This document shows positions 16,180-23,781 of a stretch of DNA of 46,058 nt, one piece after another. The DNA comes from an uncultured Brevundimonas sp. Its GTDB lineage: Bacteria > Pseudomonadota > Alphaproteobacteria > Caulobacterales > Caulobacteraceae. The stretch covers positions 1 to 46,058 of the forward strand of contig NZ_CAMZFB010000020.1 of assembly GCF_947305955.1 (NCBI RefSeq), read 5' to 3'. The notes under the pieces were generated by a model. That model saw nothing but the letters and a program-made list of their open reading frames with translations. It made no database searches and was not told the origin of the DNA. The translations under genes and the position numbers were made by a program. Numbering within the stretch: position 1 is the first letter of the stretch; each line of letters opens with the position of its first letter.

Positions 16180-18915
16180 TCAACGGCGCCACCAGCCGCG
16201 TTTCGGCTTTTCAGGCGGCGCAACGATCTGGTTTGGATCGTTGGCGATGATGTCTTCCAAGGCAACCGGCTCGTTTGCCGCAGGGGCTTCGGCAGTCTCT
16301 GCAACCGGAGCCTCGACCTTGGCCGGAGCCATAGCCTCGATAGCGGCCTCTACAGCCTGTTCGATGGCAAAGGCCTCGGTCGGGGTGACGTCCAGTTCAG
16401 CCGGAACGGCGGCTGCTTCGGCAGCTTCCTTGGCGTCGCGGGCGCGTTCCGTGGCCTTCTCGACGATGCGGTCGTCGGGGATGACGGCCACGAACGGCGG
16501 TTGATCGTCAGCGGCAGCTTCTGCAGCGGCTTCCGGTGCAGCGGCCTCGGCGCGGGTCTTGCGACGGACGCGGCGACGCTTGGGCGCTTCCTCGACGGCG
16601 GCTTCGACCGTTGCTTCGGCTTCGGCAGCGGGTTCGGCTTCGATCACGGTTGCGATGGGGGCGTCCGGATCACCTTCCGGCAGCATGCCTTCGTTGGCGG
16701 CGCGGTCCTCGACCTTGATGTCCGAGGCGGTTTCACCGTTTTCGCGGTTACGGCCACGGCCACGACCACGACGGCGGCGCGAACGACGGCCTTCGCCTTC
16801 GCCCTTTACCTCTTCCAGCGATGGCACTTCGCCTTCGACGCCTTCGACAGCGGCATCAGCGACCGGTCGCGGGGCGCGTTCCGGACGTTCCGGACGCTGC
16901 GGGTTCAGCGGGTCAAACCACACATACGGGTCGTCCAGCGACGGGGTGCGGCCACGAACCCAGGTATAGACGTCGCGATCACCGTCCTCGCGGCTGCGGC
17001 GACCACCACGGCGGCCACGACGGCGACGGCCACCACGGCCTTCTTCTTCTTCCTCGTCGGAAGCGGCGGCTTCGACTTCATCGTCACGACGGCCACCGCG
17101 ACGGCGGCGGCGGCGGCGACCGCTACGGCCCTCGTCGTCACGCTCGGCACGTTCGCCGTCTTCGCCCTCTTCATCGCTGTCGTCGTCAGAGGCGTCGGCG
17201 ACGAGGTCTTCGTCCTCTTCTTCCTCTTCCTCGTCAAAGACGGCGTGGTCGTCGATACCGTCATCCAGAACCGACAGGTCGATCTGGCTTTGCGGAGCCA
17301 CGAACTCTTCGTTGGTTTCGGTGCGGTCGATGTGGTGTTCGCCCTGAGCCAGCGAGTCATCGATCTGGACGATGACCTTCAGGCCGCGCATCTGCTCCAG
17401 ACGCTGCAGATAGTCGCGCTTGTGGTTCAGGATATAGATGGCCACGGCGCTGCTGACGCGCAGGATGATGCAGCCGGCGCCATTGCGACCCGCTTCGATC
17501 TCTACGGCGCGCAGGGTGGTGAGCGAGGCGCTTTCCGCCGAGCGGACACGGCCCGTGCCCTGACAGCAGGCGCAAGCCTCGGTCGCGCCCTCGATCACGC
17601 CCAGACGGCGGCGCTGGCGGCTGATTTCCATCAGTCCGAAAGGCGAGATGCGGCCCATCTGGATGCGGGCGCGGTCCTTGGACAGGGCGTCCTTCAGGAC
17701 CTTTTCGACGGTGCGGTTGTTCTTGGCCTCATCCATGTCGATGAAGTCGATGACAACCAGACCGGCCAAGTCGCGCAGGCGCAACTGGCGCGCAGCCTCA
17801 ACGGCGGCTTCGATATTGGTTTTGACGGCGGTCTGTTCGACGTTGCGTTCCTTGGTCGAACGACCCGAGTTCACGTCGATGGCCACCAGGGCTTCGGTCT
17901 GGTTGATGACCAGATAGCCGCCCGATTTCAGCGGAACCACCGGCTGGTGAATCTGCGTCAGCACTTCCTCGATGCCGTTCGAGGCGAACAGCGGGCGGGT
18001 GCCTTGGTACAGGTGGATCTTCTTGGCCTGCGACGGCATCAGCACGCGCATGAAGTCACGCGCCTGTTTGAAGCCTTCGATGCCTTCGACCTGAATGCCG
18101 TCGAAATCCTTGTCGTACATGTCGCGCACGGCGCGGCGGACAAGGTTTTCTTCTTCATAGATGACGGCAGGAGCCGTCGACTTCAGCGTCGTCTCGCGGA
18201 TCGTTGACCACAGACGCAGCAGGTATTCATAGTCGCGCTTGATCTCGGCACGGGTGCGCTTGGCACCGGCGGTGCGGATGATCAGGCCCATGCCTTCCGG
18301 CACCTTCAGAGCCGCAGCGGCAGCTTTCAGGCGGCGGCGGTCCGACGTGTTGGTGATCTTGCGGCTGATACCGCCGCCCTTGCCGGTGTTCGGCATCAGG
18401 ACGCAGTAACGGCCCGCCAGCGACAGCCAGGTGGTCAGGGCCGCGCCCTTGGCACCGCGCTCGTCTTTGACGACCTGCACCAGCAGGACCTGACGGCGCT
18501 TGATGACGTCCTGAATCTTGTAGCGACGCATCAGGCGGCGCTTCAGACGTTCCTCGTCGGCCAGACGGCCTTCGGCGTCGGCTTCGTCGTCCGCGTGTTC
18601 GCGGCCCAGATCGTCGTCGTCCTCATCCTCGTCACCGGCTTCGGCCATGATGGCTTCGCGGTCGGCGACCGGGATTTGGTAGTAATCCGGATGGATTTCG
18701 TTGAAGGCGAGGAAACCGTGACGGTTGCCGCCATATTCAACAAAGGCTGCCTGAAGGCTCGGCTCTACGCGCGTAACCTTGGCGAGGTAGATGTTGCCGC
18801 GGAGCTGGCGTCGGCCGCGGGATTCAAAATCGAATTCCTCAACCTGGCGGCCGTCCACGATAGCGACGCGCGTTTCTTCCGCGTGCGCCGCATCGATCAG
18901 CATTGTCTTGGACAT
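16180..18915 (-). CDS. rne: Ribonuclease E
   Basis: A 911-residue endoribonuclease, the core of the RNA degradosome. The N-terminal catalytic half begins MSKTMLIDAAHAEETRVAIV and has an S1 domain split by a strongly acidic insertion (about 85-120). DNase-I-like active-site motifs follow (LVAIDVNSGRST, LVVIDFIDM), then the zinc-link CACCQGTG. The C-terminal half alternates acidic and Arg-rich blocks, typical of a disordered scaffold. The last residues, PKRGWWRR, match the GWW tail that binds PNPase in Caulobacter. The ATG is at 18915-18913. An M48 protease and DsbA-like gene follow on the same strand. The long leader upstream may mediate autoregulation. Confidence 0.96.
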   Translation of the reverse strand: MSKTMLIDAAHAEETRVAIVDGRQVEEFDFESRGRRQLRGNIYLAKVTRVEPSLQAAFVEYGGNRHGFLAFNEIHPDYYQIPVADREAIMAEAGDEDEDDDDLGREHADDEADAEGRLADEERLKRRLMRRYKIQDVIKRRQVLLVQVVKDERGAKGAALTTWLSLAGRYCVLMPNTGKGGGISRKITNTSDRRRLKAAAAALKVPEGMGLIIRTAGAKRTRAEIKRDYEYLLRLWSTIRETTLKSTAPAVIYEEENLVRRAVRDMYDKDFDGIQVEGIEGFKQARDFMRVLMPSQAKKIHLYQGTRPLFASNGIEEVLTQIHQPVVPLKSGGYLVINQTEALVAIDVNSGRSTKERNVEQTAVKTNIEAAVEAARQLRLRDLAGLVVIDFIDMDEAKNNRTVEKVLKDALSKDRARIQMGRISPFGLMEISRQRRRLGVIEGATEACACCQGTGRVRSAESASLTTLRAVEIEAGRNGAGCIILRVSSAVAIYILNHKRDYLQRLEQMRGLKVIVQIDDSLAQGEHHIDRTETNEEFVAPQSQIDLSVLDDGIDDHAVFDEEEEEEDEDLVADASDDDSDEEGEDGERAERDDEGRSGRRRRRRRGGRRDDEVEAAASDEEEEEGRGGRRRRGRRGGRRSREDGDRDVYTWVRGRTPSLDDPYVWFDPLNPQRPERPERAPRPVADAAVEGVEGEVPSLEEVKGEGEGRRSRRRRGRGRGRNRENGETASDIKVEDRAANEGMLPEGDPDAPIATVIEAEPAAEAEATVEAAVEEAPKRRRVRRKTRAEAAAPEAAAEAAADDQPPFVAVIPDDRIVEKATERARDAKEAAEAAAVPAELDVTPTEAFAIEQAVEAAIEAMAPAKVEAPVAETAEAPAANEPVALEDIIANDPNQIVAPPEKPKRGWWRR

Positions 18916-19411
18916 GTAGGGTGGTCTCTCTAAGGCGCGCCAGCCCGTGCCCCGCGAGGTTTCTCGCATGGATTGACCCCGTCAGCAGGGGAGCGGCTCG
19001 CCGAATGTGGAAGGGGCCACGCGCGCACATCGTCGCCTCGCGGAACGCGAGGTCGGCATTCAATTGCCGGACGGTGACGCAGGCTTTTTGGCCCATGGGT
19101 TCTGTCGGTCCGGGGATTGGTCGCGCCAACATTAAAGAGGCTGCGGTCCAAACCCGCTTGATCCTAGGGCAGGGAGCGTTGCTAACCCGCCGTCGGAATA
19201 GGGTGAATAAACTAGCGTTGCCGCGAGGAGGGCGAGCCCGACGCCGCACAGGGGCGTAGGCGCGATCGGTCGCGGTCCATGAACAATAGGCGCCATTCTG
19301 ACAAAAAGCAAAACCCAACTTGAAATGTACCGATGTTATCGAGCGATGGTATGCAAACGCGGGTCGGAGACGCTACAGTGTTTCGAAGCGGATATTTGGG
19401 GTGGAGGCTGA
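18916..19411. promoter_or_regulatory. rne 5' leader and divergent promoter region with several hairpins
   Basis: A 496-bp gap between rne (minus) and the methyltransferase gene (plus); no convincing gene. The rne-proximal part holds at least four inverted repeats: GCGAG/CTCGC at 18954-18967, CCCC/GGGG at 18977-18991, a perfect 7-bp stem CCTCGCG/CGCGAGG with 3-nt loop at 19036-19052, and CGGCA/TGCCG at 19054-19069. Long structured leaders are the known site of RNase E feedback on its own mRNA in enterobacteria; the same role here is inferred. From about 19270 onward the base composition turns more AT-rich, leading into the methyltransferase. Confidence 0.5.
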
Positions 19412-20644
19412 GTGTCCAATATGAAGGATATGCATTTAACGCTGGGTGACGTTTTGTTGGGTGCCACCGAAGGTAAGAACTTTCCGGTAAGCGCGGCTCT
19501 TCCCTGTAAGATTTGTCAAAGTGACTCTGAATATTTTTTATCTCTAGATTTCGCTCATCATGCTACGAGGGGACCTGTAAGGCCCTACGGTGTTTCAGTG
19601 CGTCATTATCGATGTAAAAATTGTGATCATATATTTAGTAATTTCTGTGATGATTGGAGTAATGAAGACTTTTCCAAGTATATATACAATGAGTTCTATG
19701 CGAATGTTGATCCCGAGTTTTCTGGCGCTCGATCTAGGTTCTTTGCCGAGTCAATTGATAGAAATTCTGACGATAAATTTCGTTCTGCTTCCATATTAGA
19801 CTATGGGTCTGGCGAGGGACATCTAGAATCTAGTTTAAGAGAAATTGGTTTTAAGGATGTAACCAGTTGGGATCCGTTCTCGGGCGGTGATTTGCCTGAG
19901 CGCAAATTTGATATGATTTTTGCTTTTGAAGTATTAGAGCATAGTCCTAAACCATTAGATTTTATCGACGATATCATTAAATATATGTCCGATGATGGCG
20001 TTGCTTATTGTAGTCAAGAATTTATACCAGAAGATATTGATAATATAAGAGATAGATGGTGGTATTTCGGCCCGCGGAACGGGCACATATCTTTCTTTTC
20101 AACGCGTACAGTGCGTGAACTGGCAAGGAAGCGTGACCTCAATGTCAAAATTTGCGACTCGGGGTTCTTTTTTTGGCGAAAAGAAATGTCCCCGAAGGTT
20201 GCAGCCTATGTCGGGGCTCACAACTCGGCGGATATCGAGGTGGAGCTAGAGGGGGCTCCTTTGATTGATGATGTCGCGGGTTGGAATGAACTAGAAGAAT
20301 GGGAGGGGGGCAGATTTCGGTGGAGTGCCGCATCTCGCTGTCCGATCGGGGTTTTCGACATAAGGAGGACGAAAACTACGTTTTCTCTGCGGGTCCTTAA
20401 TTCCATCACTGAAAATCATCTCCACGGCGCTAAGCTATGGTTCAATGACGATTTCGTGCCACTTGATTATGTGGACGGCAGGTTGGTTGGTACGTTCGTG
20501 GCGCGAGCGCGCGGCAAGCATTTTGTGTGGCTGGAAACGAAGCCGCCAGTTCGTCCTGTGGATTTGGGTTTGAGCTCTGATGGCCGTCATTTGGGGGTGG
20601 CTATCGCCGCAATCGATGGCCGTCCTGATGCTTTGATGATCTAG
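19412..20644 (+). CDS. SAM-dependent methyltransferase with N-terminal zinc-binding motif, probably acquired
   Basis: A 410-residue protein. Cys pairs at 32/35 (CKIC) and 68/71 (CKNC) suggest a zinc knuckle, as in sugar C-methyltransferases. A class I methyltransferase fold follows, with motif I DYGSGEG at 130-136 and IFAFEVLEHSPKP, where LEH is a usual post-motif. The C-terminal third (GWNELEEWEGGRFRWS onward) is beta-rich and resembles domains attached to surface-polysaccharide enzymes; this is a loose likeness. The first 720 bases are strikingly AT-rich with rare codons, while the last third is nearer the host. The GTG at 19412 has GGAGG 4 nt upstream; ATG 19421 is possible. The substrate is unknown. 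Confidence 0.75.
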   Translation: MSNMKDMHLTLGDVLLGATEGKNFPVSAALPCKICQSDSEYFLSLDFAHHATRGPVRPYGVSVRHYRCKNCDHIFSNFCDDWSNEDFSKYIYNEFYANVDPEFSGARSRFFAESIDRNSDDKFRSASILDYGSGEGHLESSLREIGFKDVTSWDPFSGGDLPERKFDMIFAFEVLEHSPKPLDFIDDIIKYMSDDGVAYCSQEFIPEDIDNIRDRWWYFGPRNGHISFFSTRTVRELARKRDLNVKICDSGFFFWRKEMSPKVAAYVGAHNSADIEVELEGAPLIDDVAGWNELEEWEGGRFRWSAASRCPIGVFDIRRTKTTFSLRVLNSITENHLHGAKLWFNDDFVPLDYVDGRLVGTFVARARGKHFVWLETKPPVRPVDLGLSSDGRHLGVAIAAIDGRPDALMI

Positions 20645-20746
20645 AATCTGAAGATGGATCGCCGATGCTGACGTTCCGGTTACTCATACGTTAATACTTT
20701 CCCTTGTAGGTATCGCCTTAAGGTCATTCTGGGAGAGTGCGCACTG

Positions 20747-21955
20747 ATGCGCGGTTTGTGGCGTCACGGTCTGTCGCGGTTGAGCTTGCGGGATATCTCA
20801 CTGATCGCCTTGGCGTCGGTGGTGGTACTTGCGGTGCTGCTGACGGCTGGGCTCAGTCTTGCGCTCGGTTCTGAAAGTCAGGTCCGGTCTGTCCGCTTTG
20901 GCGGTGATGCCCAGCGTACCCGCGTGGTCATTGATATGGGTCGCGAAACGCGTGGTCGTGTCCTGTCCGATGGCTCGACGGGCGAAGTTTCTGTCGCCCT
21001 GGCCGATGTCGATGCAGGGCGTGGGCTGACGGGCAATGGCTCGGGGCTGGTGCGTTCCTATCGTCTGGAAAACGGCTCGGGCGGGGCGCGTGTTAATCTG
21101 GCGCTGGCGCGTGGTGCGTCGATCGAGCGCCGCTTCCTGCTGCCGCCCGGTGATGGCGTGGCCCACTATCGCTATGTGATAGATCTCAAGGCGACGGGGG
21201 CTGCCGAAGCGCCTGTGGCAACCGCCAGTGCGCCGCGTCCGCGTGCGGAAAAGCCGCTGATCGTGATCGATGCAGGCCACGGTGGTCGCGACCCGGGCGC
21301 GCGTGGAACCGACGTCTGGGAAAAGAATATTACGCTGGCTGCGGCCCGCGACCTTAAGGCTGCGCTGGAGCGTACGGGCCGTTATCGCGTCCGTCTGACC
21401 CGCGATGCGGACGTCTATGTCGTCCATGGCCGTCGCGTTCAGATCGCCCGTGACGCGGGTGCCGATCTCTTTATCTCTCTGCACGCTGATGCGGGCGGTG
21501 ATGCGGCTCTGCGTGGCGCATCGGTGTATACGCTGTCGGAGCAGGGCGCTGGCCGTGCGGTGCGCGAGTTCACCGCCAATGACGACTGGCAGCGCGATCT
21601 GCGCCTTCCGGGCCGTGATGCCTCGGTGGATCGTATCCTGCTGGATATGACGCAGCGCGCGACCCAGAACCGCTCGGCCCAGTTTGCCCGCGTTCTGCTG
21701 ACCCATCTTGAGGCTGACAGTCACCCGATGCTGCGTCAAAGCCACCGTGCGGCAGGTCTGGCTGTGCTGCTGGCACCGGACGTTCCGGCCATCCTGCTGG
21801 AGATGGGCTTCATCACCAACCCTGAGGATGCGCGTCTGCTGACGGACGAGCGTTCGCGTCGTCGCTTGATGCGGACGGTGGCCGAGGGGATCGACCGCTA
21901 TTTCCGCGAGCCGTCTGCGCCGGTGCGTGTGGCAGGTAGTGGCGCTAACGGCTGA
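20747..21955 (+). CDS. amiC: N-acetylmuramoyl-L-alanine amidase, AmiC type
   Basis: A 402-residue cell-wall hydrolase cutting the bond between N-acetylmuramate and the stem peptide to separate daughter cells. An N-terminal membrane or signal segment (about 16-40) precedes an AMIN-like beta domain (about 45-150) and the zinc-dependent amidase_3 domain. Zinc ligands and catalytic residues are visible in IVIDAGHGGRDPGARG, WEKNITLAAA, ISLHADAGG and AILLEMGFITNPED. GGGAGAG lies just before the ATG. In Caulobacter this gene sits between rne and a PBP1A gene (from memory); here PBP1A is missing downstream. Confidence 0.92.
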   Translation: MRGLWRHGLSRLSLRDISLIALASVVVLAVLLTAGLSLALGSESQVRSVRFGGDAQRTRVVIDMGRETRGRVLSDGSTGEVSVALADVDAGRGLTGNGSGLVRSYRLENGSGGARVNLALARGASIERRFLLPPGDGVAHYRYVIDLKATGAAEAPVATASAPRPRAEKPLIVIDAGHGGRDPGARGTDVWEKNITLAAARDLKAALERTGRYRVRLTRDADVYVVHGRRVQIARDAGADLFISLHADAGGDAALRGASVYTLSEQGAGRAVREFTANDDWQRDLRLPGRDASVDRILLDMTQRATQNRSAQFARVLLTHLEADSHPMLRQSHRAAGLAVLLAPDVPAILLEMGFITNPEDARLLTDERSRRRLMRTVAEGIDRYFREPSAPVRVAGSGANG

Positions 21956-21979
21956 TAGACGGTCCTTAAACTGGAATTG

Positions 21980-22017
21980 AAAACGCCGCCCGAAGCTGGT
22001 TCGGGCGGCGTTTTTAT
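21980..22017. terminator. Bidirectional terminator between amiC and the NYN gene
   Basis: AAAACGCCGCCCGAA pairs perfectly with TTCGGGCGGCG plus the T-run around a 5-nt loop (GCTGG). It serves convergent amiC and the NYN-domain gene. Confidence 0.92.
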
Positions 22018-22027
22018 TTTCGGCGGC

Positions 22028-22576
22028 TTATCGCTCGTTGCGATTGAAGGCCGGCTTGGGCTTGGAGAACTCGCCCATCACATCCGCCAGATCAATAAAG
22101 GCGTCGGCCTGACGGCGAAGCTCGTCGCTGATTTGCGGCGGCTGGCTCTTGGTGGTGGACACGACCGTCACGCGCACGCCGCGGGCCTGAACGGCCTGAA
22201 CCAGACGCTTGAAGTCACCATCGCCCGAGAACAGATAGATTTCATCGAGGTGAGGGGCCAGTTCCAGCATGTCGACGGCGATCTCGACATCCATATTGCC
22301 CTTGGTGCGGGTGTGGCCCTGTGCATCGGTAAAGCGGCGGACCGGCTTGGTCATGACGGTAAAGCCATTGTAGTCCAGCCAATCGACCAGCGGGCGGACG
22401 GGCGAGAACTCCTCGCCCTCGACGATGGCTGTATAATAATAGGCGCGGACCAGACGACCGTCGCGACCGAAATATTCCGACAGTTTGCGGAAATCGAGGT
22501 CGACATTGAGAGAGCGTGCCGCCGAATAAAGGTTGGCACCGTCGATAAAAAGCGCAATGCGGTTGGGGGACGTCAT
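22028..22576 (-). CDS. NYN domain protein (LabA/DUF88 family, PIN-like)
   Basis: A 182-residue protein of the NYN/LabA branch of PIN-like nucleases. The acidic residues expected at the metal site are seen in IALFIDGANLY, TKGNMDVEIAVDML and YLFSGDGDFKRLV. The C-terminus is charged. Family members are thought to be RNA-processing nucleases, but few are tested. The ATG at 22576-22574 has AGGAAC 7 nt upstream. It is divergent from folK with only about 30 bp between the two starts, so at least one promoter must reach into coding sequence. Confidence 0.88.
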   Translation of the reverse strand: MTSPNRIALFIDGANLYSAARSLNVDLDFRKLSEYFGRDGRLVRAYYYTAIVEGEEFSPVRPLVDWLDYNGFTVMTKPVRRFTDAQGHTRTKGNMDVEIAVDMLELAPHLDEIYLFSGDGDFKRLVQAVQARGVRVTVVSTTKSQPPQISDELRRQADAFIDLADVMGEFSKPKPAFNRNER

Positions 22577-22606
22577 GAATATGGTTCCTGAAAAAGGCTT
22601 TTGGTT

Positions 22607-23149
22607 TTGAGTGCGCAACACCGCCCCGCCTCGGGCGAAATCGATCTTGCTGGCGCAGTCATCGTCGCACTGGGCGCGAATGACAAGGGGCAGTTTGCCA
22701 GTTGCGAAGAGGGGTTGGCACTCGCCCTGCAACGCTTGGAGGGCGAAGGGTGTTGCATCATGGCGCGTTCGGACTGGTGGGAGTCCGCTGCGTGGCCTGA
22801 TCCGAAAGACCCGCCGTTCGTCAACGGCGTGGTGATTGTGCGCACAGAAATGGACGCTAAGGCGCTGATGGCCACCCTGTCGCGAATCGAGGACGAGCTG
22901 GGGCGCGTCCGCTCGGTACGCAATGCGCCGCGTACGCTGGATCTTGATCTGATAGCCTATGGTCGCATGGTAGGGGACTTTGATGGGCTGCTCTTGCCTC
23001 ATCCACGCGCGGCAGAACGCCTGTTCGTTATGGGGCCATTGGCCCAGATTGCCCCGAACTGGCTGCATCCCGTGGCGGGCAAGACCGCCCGCGTTTTGGC
23101 CGCCGAGACGACGGTCGGAACCGACGCCCATCCGCAGCCGTCGGCTTGA
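22607..23149 (+). CDS. folK: 2-amino-4-hydroxy-6-hydroxymethyldihydropteridine pyrophosphokinase
   Basis: About 180 residues. HPPK transfers pyrophosphate from ATP to the pterin in folate synthesis. Motifs are AVIVALGANDKG, FVNGVVIVRT and the signature VRNAPRTLDLDLIAYG, then LLLPHPRAAERLFVMGPL. No ATG is available: TTG at 22607 stands 9 nt behind AAAGG, while TTG at 22601 is too close, so I take 22607 with moderate certainty. Other folate genes (folB, folP) are not adjacent. An imperfect inverted repeat spans the stop codon. Confidence 0.92.
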   Translation: MSAQHRPASGEIDLAGAVIVALGANDKGQFASCEEGLALALQRLEGEGCCIMARSDWWESAAWPDPKDPPFVNGVVIVRTEMDAKALMATLSRIEDELGRVRSVRNAPRTLDLDLIAYGRMVGDFDGLLLPHPRAAERLFVMGPLAQIAPNWLHPVAGKTARVLAAETTVGTDAHPQPSA

Positions 23150-23173
23150 AATCGCTAAAATCTAGCGCATTTC
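23148..23173. repeat. Inverted repeat at the folK stop
   Basis: GAAAT-CGCTA, a 5-nt loop, then TAGCG-C-ATTTC forms an imperfect hairpin beginning inside the folK stop codon. No T-run follows, so it may be a weak or factor-dependent terminator or an mRNA 3' end protector ahead of rpoZ. Confidence 0.5.
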
Positions 23174-23257
23174 AGGCTCAAAGCCGGTCGGTTGGCGTTG
23201 CACAATCGGTGCCGGTTCTGTATTTTGTTTTGTTCTCCCTGTCGCCCGAGGAATTTC

Positions 23258-23617
23258 ATGGCCCGCGTCACTGTCGAAGATTGCATCGAAAAGGTGCCGA
23301 ACCGCTTTGGTCTGGTTCTGCTGGCCGGTCACCGTGCGCGTAACATCGCGAATGGTGCTCCGCTGACCGTCGACCGCGACAATGACAAGAACCCTGTCGT
23401 TGCCCTGCGCGAACTGGCGGATGAGACCATCCTGCCGCAAGAACTGCACGAAAACATCATCACCACCCTGCAGCGCGTCGATGAACGCACCGAGGCTGAG
23501 GATGAAGCTGAAGTCGTTGCCCTGCTGGCCGAGCCGCAGCACATGAACATGGCTGAGGCTGAACTGATCCGCGCGCTGCAAAGCGACCGCGACGGTGGTC
23601 AGGAGGAACGCTACTGA
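23258..23617 (+). CDS. rpoZ: RNA polymerase omega subunit
   Basis: A 119-residue omega subunit that stabilises the beta-prime subunit and, in the stringent response, helps form a ppGpp site. Its N-terminus [20 protein letters not shown] with [10 protein letters not shown] and [12 protein letters not shown] is the omega signature. The ATG at 23258 follows GAGGA at good spacing. The C-terminal half is acidic and longer than in E. coli. Its last codons contain AGGAGG, which appears to be the ribosome site of spoT, tying the two genes of the ppGpp response together. Confidence 0.95.
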   Translation: MARVTVEDCIEKVPNRFGLVLLAGHRARNIANGAPLTVDRDNDKNPVVALRELADETILPQELHENIITTLQRVDERTEAEDEAEVVALLAEPQHMNMAEAELIRALQSDRDGGQEERY

Positions 23618-23781
23618 CGGCCCAGCCTGTCACTGGCGTCACTATTATTCCGGCGCGTCCTTCGGCGGAAACGTCGTCGGCTGAGCCTGCCGAGAAATCG
23701 GTTTCAACGGCGTCGTCCCCGAAAGGGGCGGCGCCGTTGGCGTCTGCGGCTTCCGGTCCCGGTGGCCGCCGCTCCCCGGTG

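Noticed and set aside
16980..17240. Repeated Arg-rich and acidic codon runs that look like a repeat array
   Set aside because: They are the disordered scaffold half of RNase E.
15484..18207. A 907-codon open frame on the plus strand across the M48 gene and rne
   Set aside because: It runs antisense to two clear genes, has low-complexity composition from mirrored GC codon bias, and shows no protein family signal.
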